Below are positions 60,996-61,013 of a stretch of DNA of 61,013 nucleotides, piece after piece (the stretch's first letter is position 1; each line of letters begins with the position of its first letter). The translations under genes were made by a program, and so were the position numbers. Where the stretch lies: positions 5,994,762 to 6,055,774 of the forward strand of contig NZ_LR732544.1 in the NCBI RefSeq assembly GCF_902506575.1. Reading direction: 5' to 3'. Origin of the DNA: Streptomyces mexicanus. GTDB lineage: Bacteria; Actinomycetota; Actinomycetes; Streptomycetales; Streptomycetaceae. The notes beneath the pieces are model-generated. The model saw nothing but the letters and a program-made list of their open reading frames with translations. It searched no databases and was not told the DNA's origin.

Positions 60996-61013
60996 TCTTA
61001 TACACATCCGACG
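60995..61013. other. Nextera transposon-adapter sequence at contig end
   Basis: CTCTTATACACATC matches the Nextera mosaic end exactly for 14 bases, and the following bases match the read-1 adapter extension (TGACG) at four of five positions. It is not genomic. Confidence 0.85.

Overview
The window is high-GC actinobacterial DNA, almost certainly from a Streptomyces. Evidence: very high G+C, Shine-Dalgarno starts mixed with many leaderless starts (TANNNT about 6-7 nt before the start codon), a mycothiol gene (mshA), developmental regulators (devA, devB, devE, rsiG), the nickel regulator nur, and only one in-frame TTA (bldA-type) codon seen in any intact gene. The last 19 bases match a Nextera transposon adapter, so the right end is the end of a short-read contig.

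Left part (1 to about 36.4 kb) looks like accessory or chromosome-arm DNA. It holds small redox and detoxification units, each with its own regulator: quinone oxidoreductase/TetR, HxlR/crotonase, SDR, a cupin-aldo/keto reductase pair, a CMD protein and SDR/TetR. It also holds a polyprenyl synthase/DUF2236 oxygenase cassette, a four-gene translationally coupled operon (EF-hand protein, divergent isopropylmalate-dehydrogenase-like enzyme, isochorismatase-like hydrolase, methyltransferase) with a TTA codon, a virginiamycin B lyase, purU/iclR, and a sarcosine oxidase locus reduced to soxA and soxG. Decay is widespread: a frameshifted DUF2255 gene with an internal duplication, an IS256-type transposase scrap, a response regulator and an ABC ATPase that have both lost their N-termini at one junction, a twice-frameshifted permease, and a carbonic anhydrase tail.

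Right part (about 36.5 to 61 kb) reads as conserved core chromosome in the gene order remembered for the S. coelicolor SCO4174-SCO4205 neighbourhood: YbjN, mshA, methyltransferase, NlpC/P60 hydrolase, receiver-PP2C phosphatase, a DUF2516/HBHA-like/XRE cluster (order as in mycobacterial Rv0476-hbhA-Rv0474), SDR/TetR, a double APH-domain protein, devB-devA, a small membrane protein, devE, a GNAT enzyme, rsiG, dtd, a YgfZ-like protein, nur, a nitrobindin-like protein, a 32-residue membrane peptide, three overlapping genes for single-pass membrane proteins, and a DsrE-family protein. The core/accessory boundary lies near 36.26-36.57 kb, where a Tat signal-peptide coding start runs through a 13-G homopolymer into soxA. 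This may be a real rearrangement or an assembly join.

The best candidate for an undescribed system is the coupled four-gene operon at 15.0-18.2 kb, followed by the small protein/polyprenyl synthase/DUF2236 cassette at 9.25-11.8 kb. All functional calls come from reading the sequence; no database search was run.
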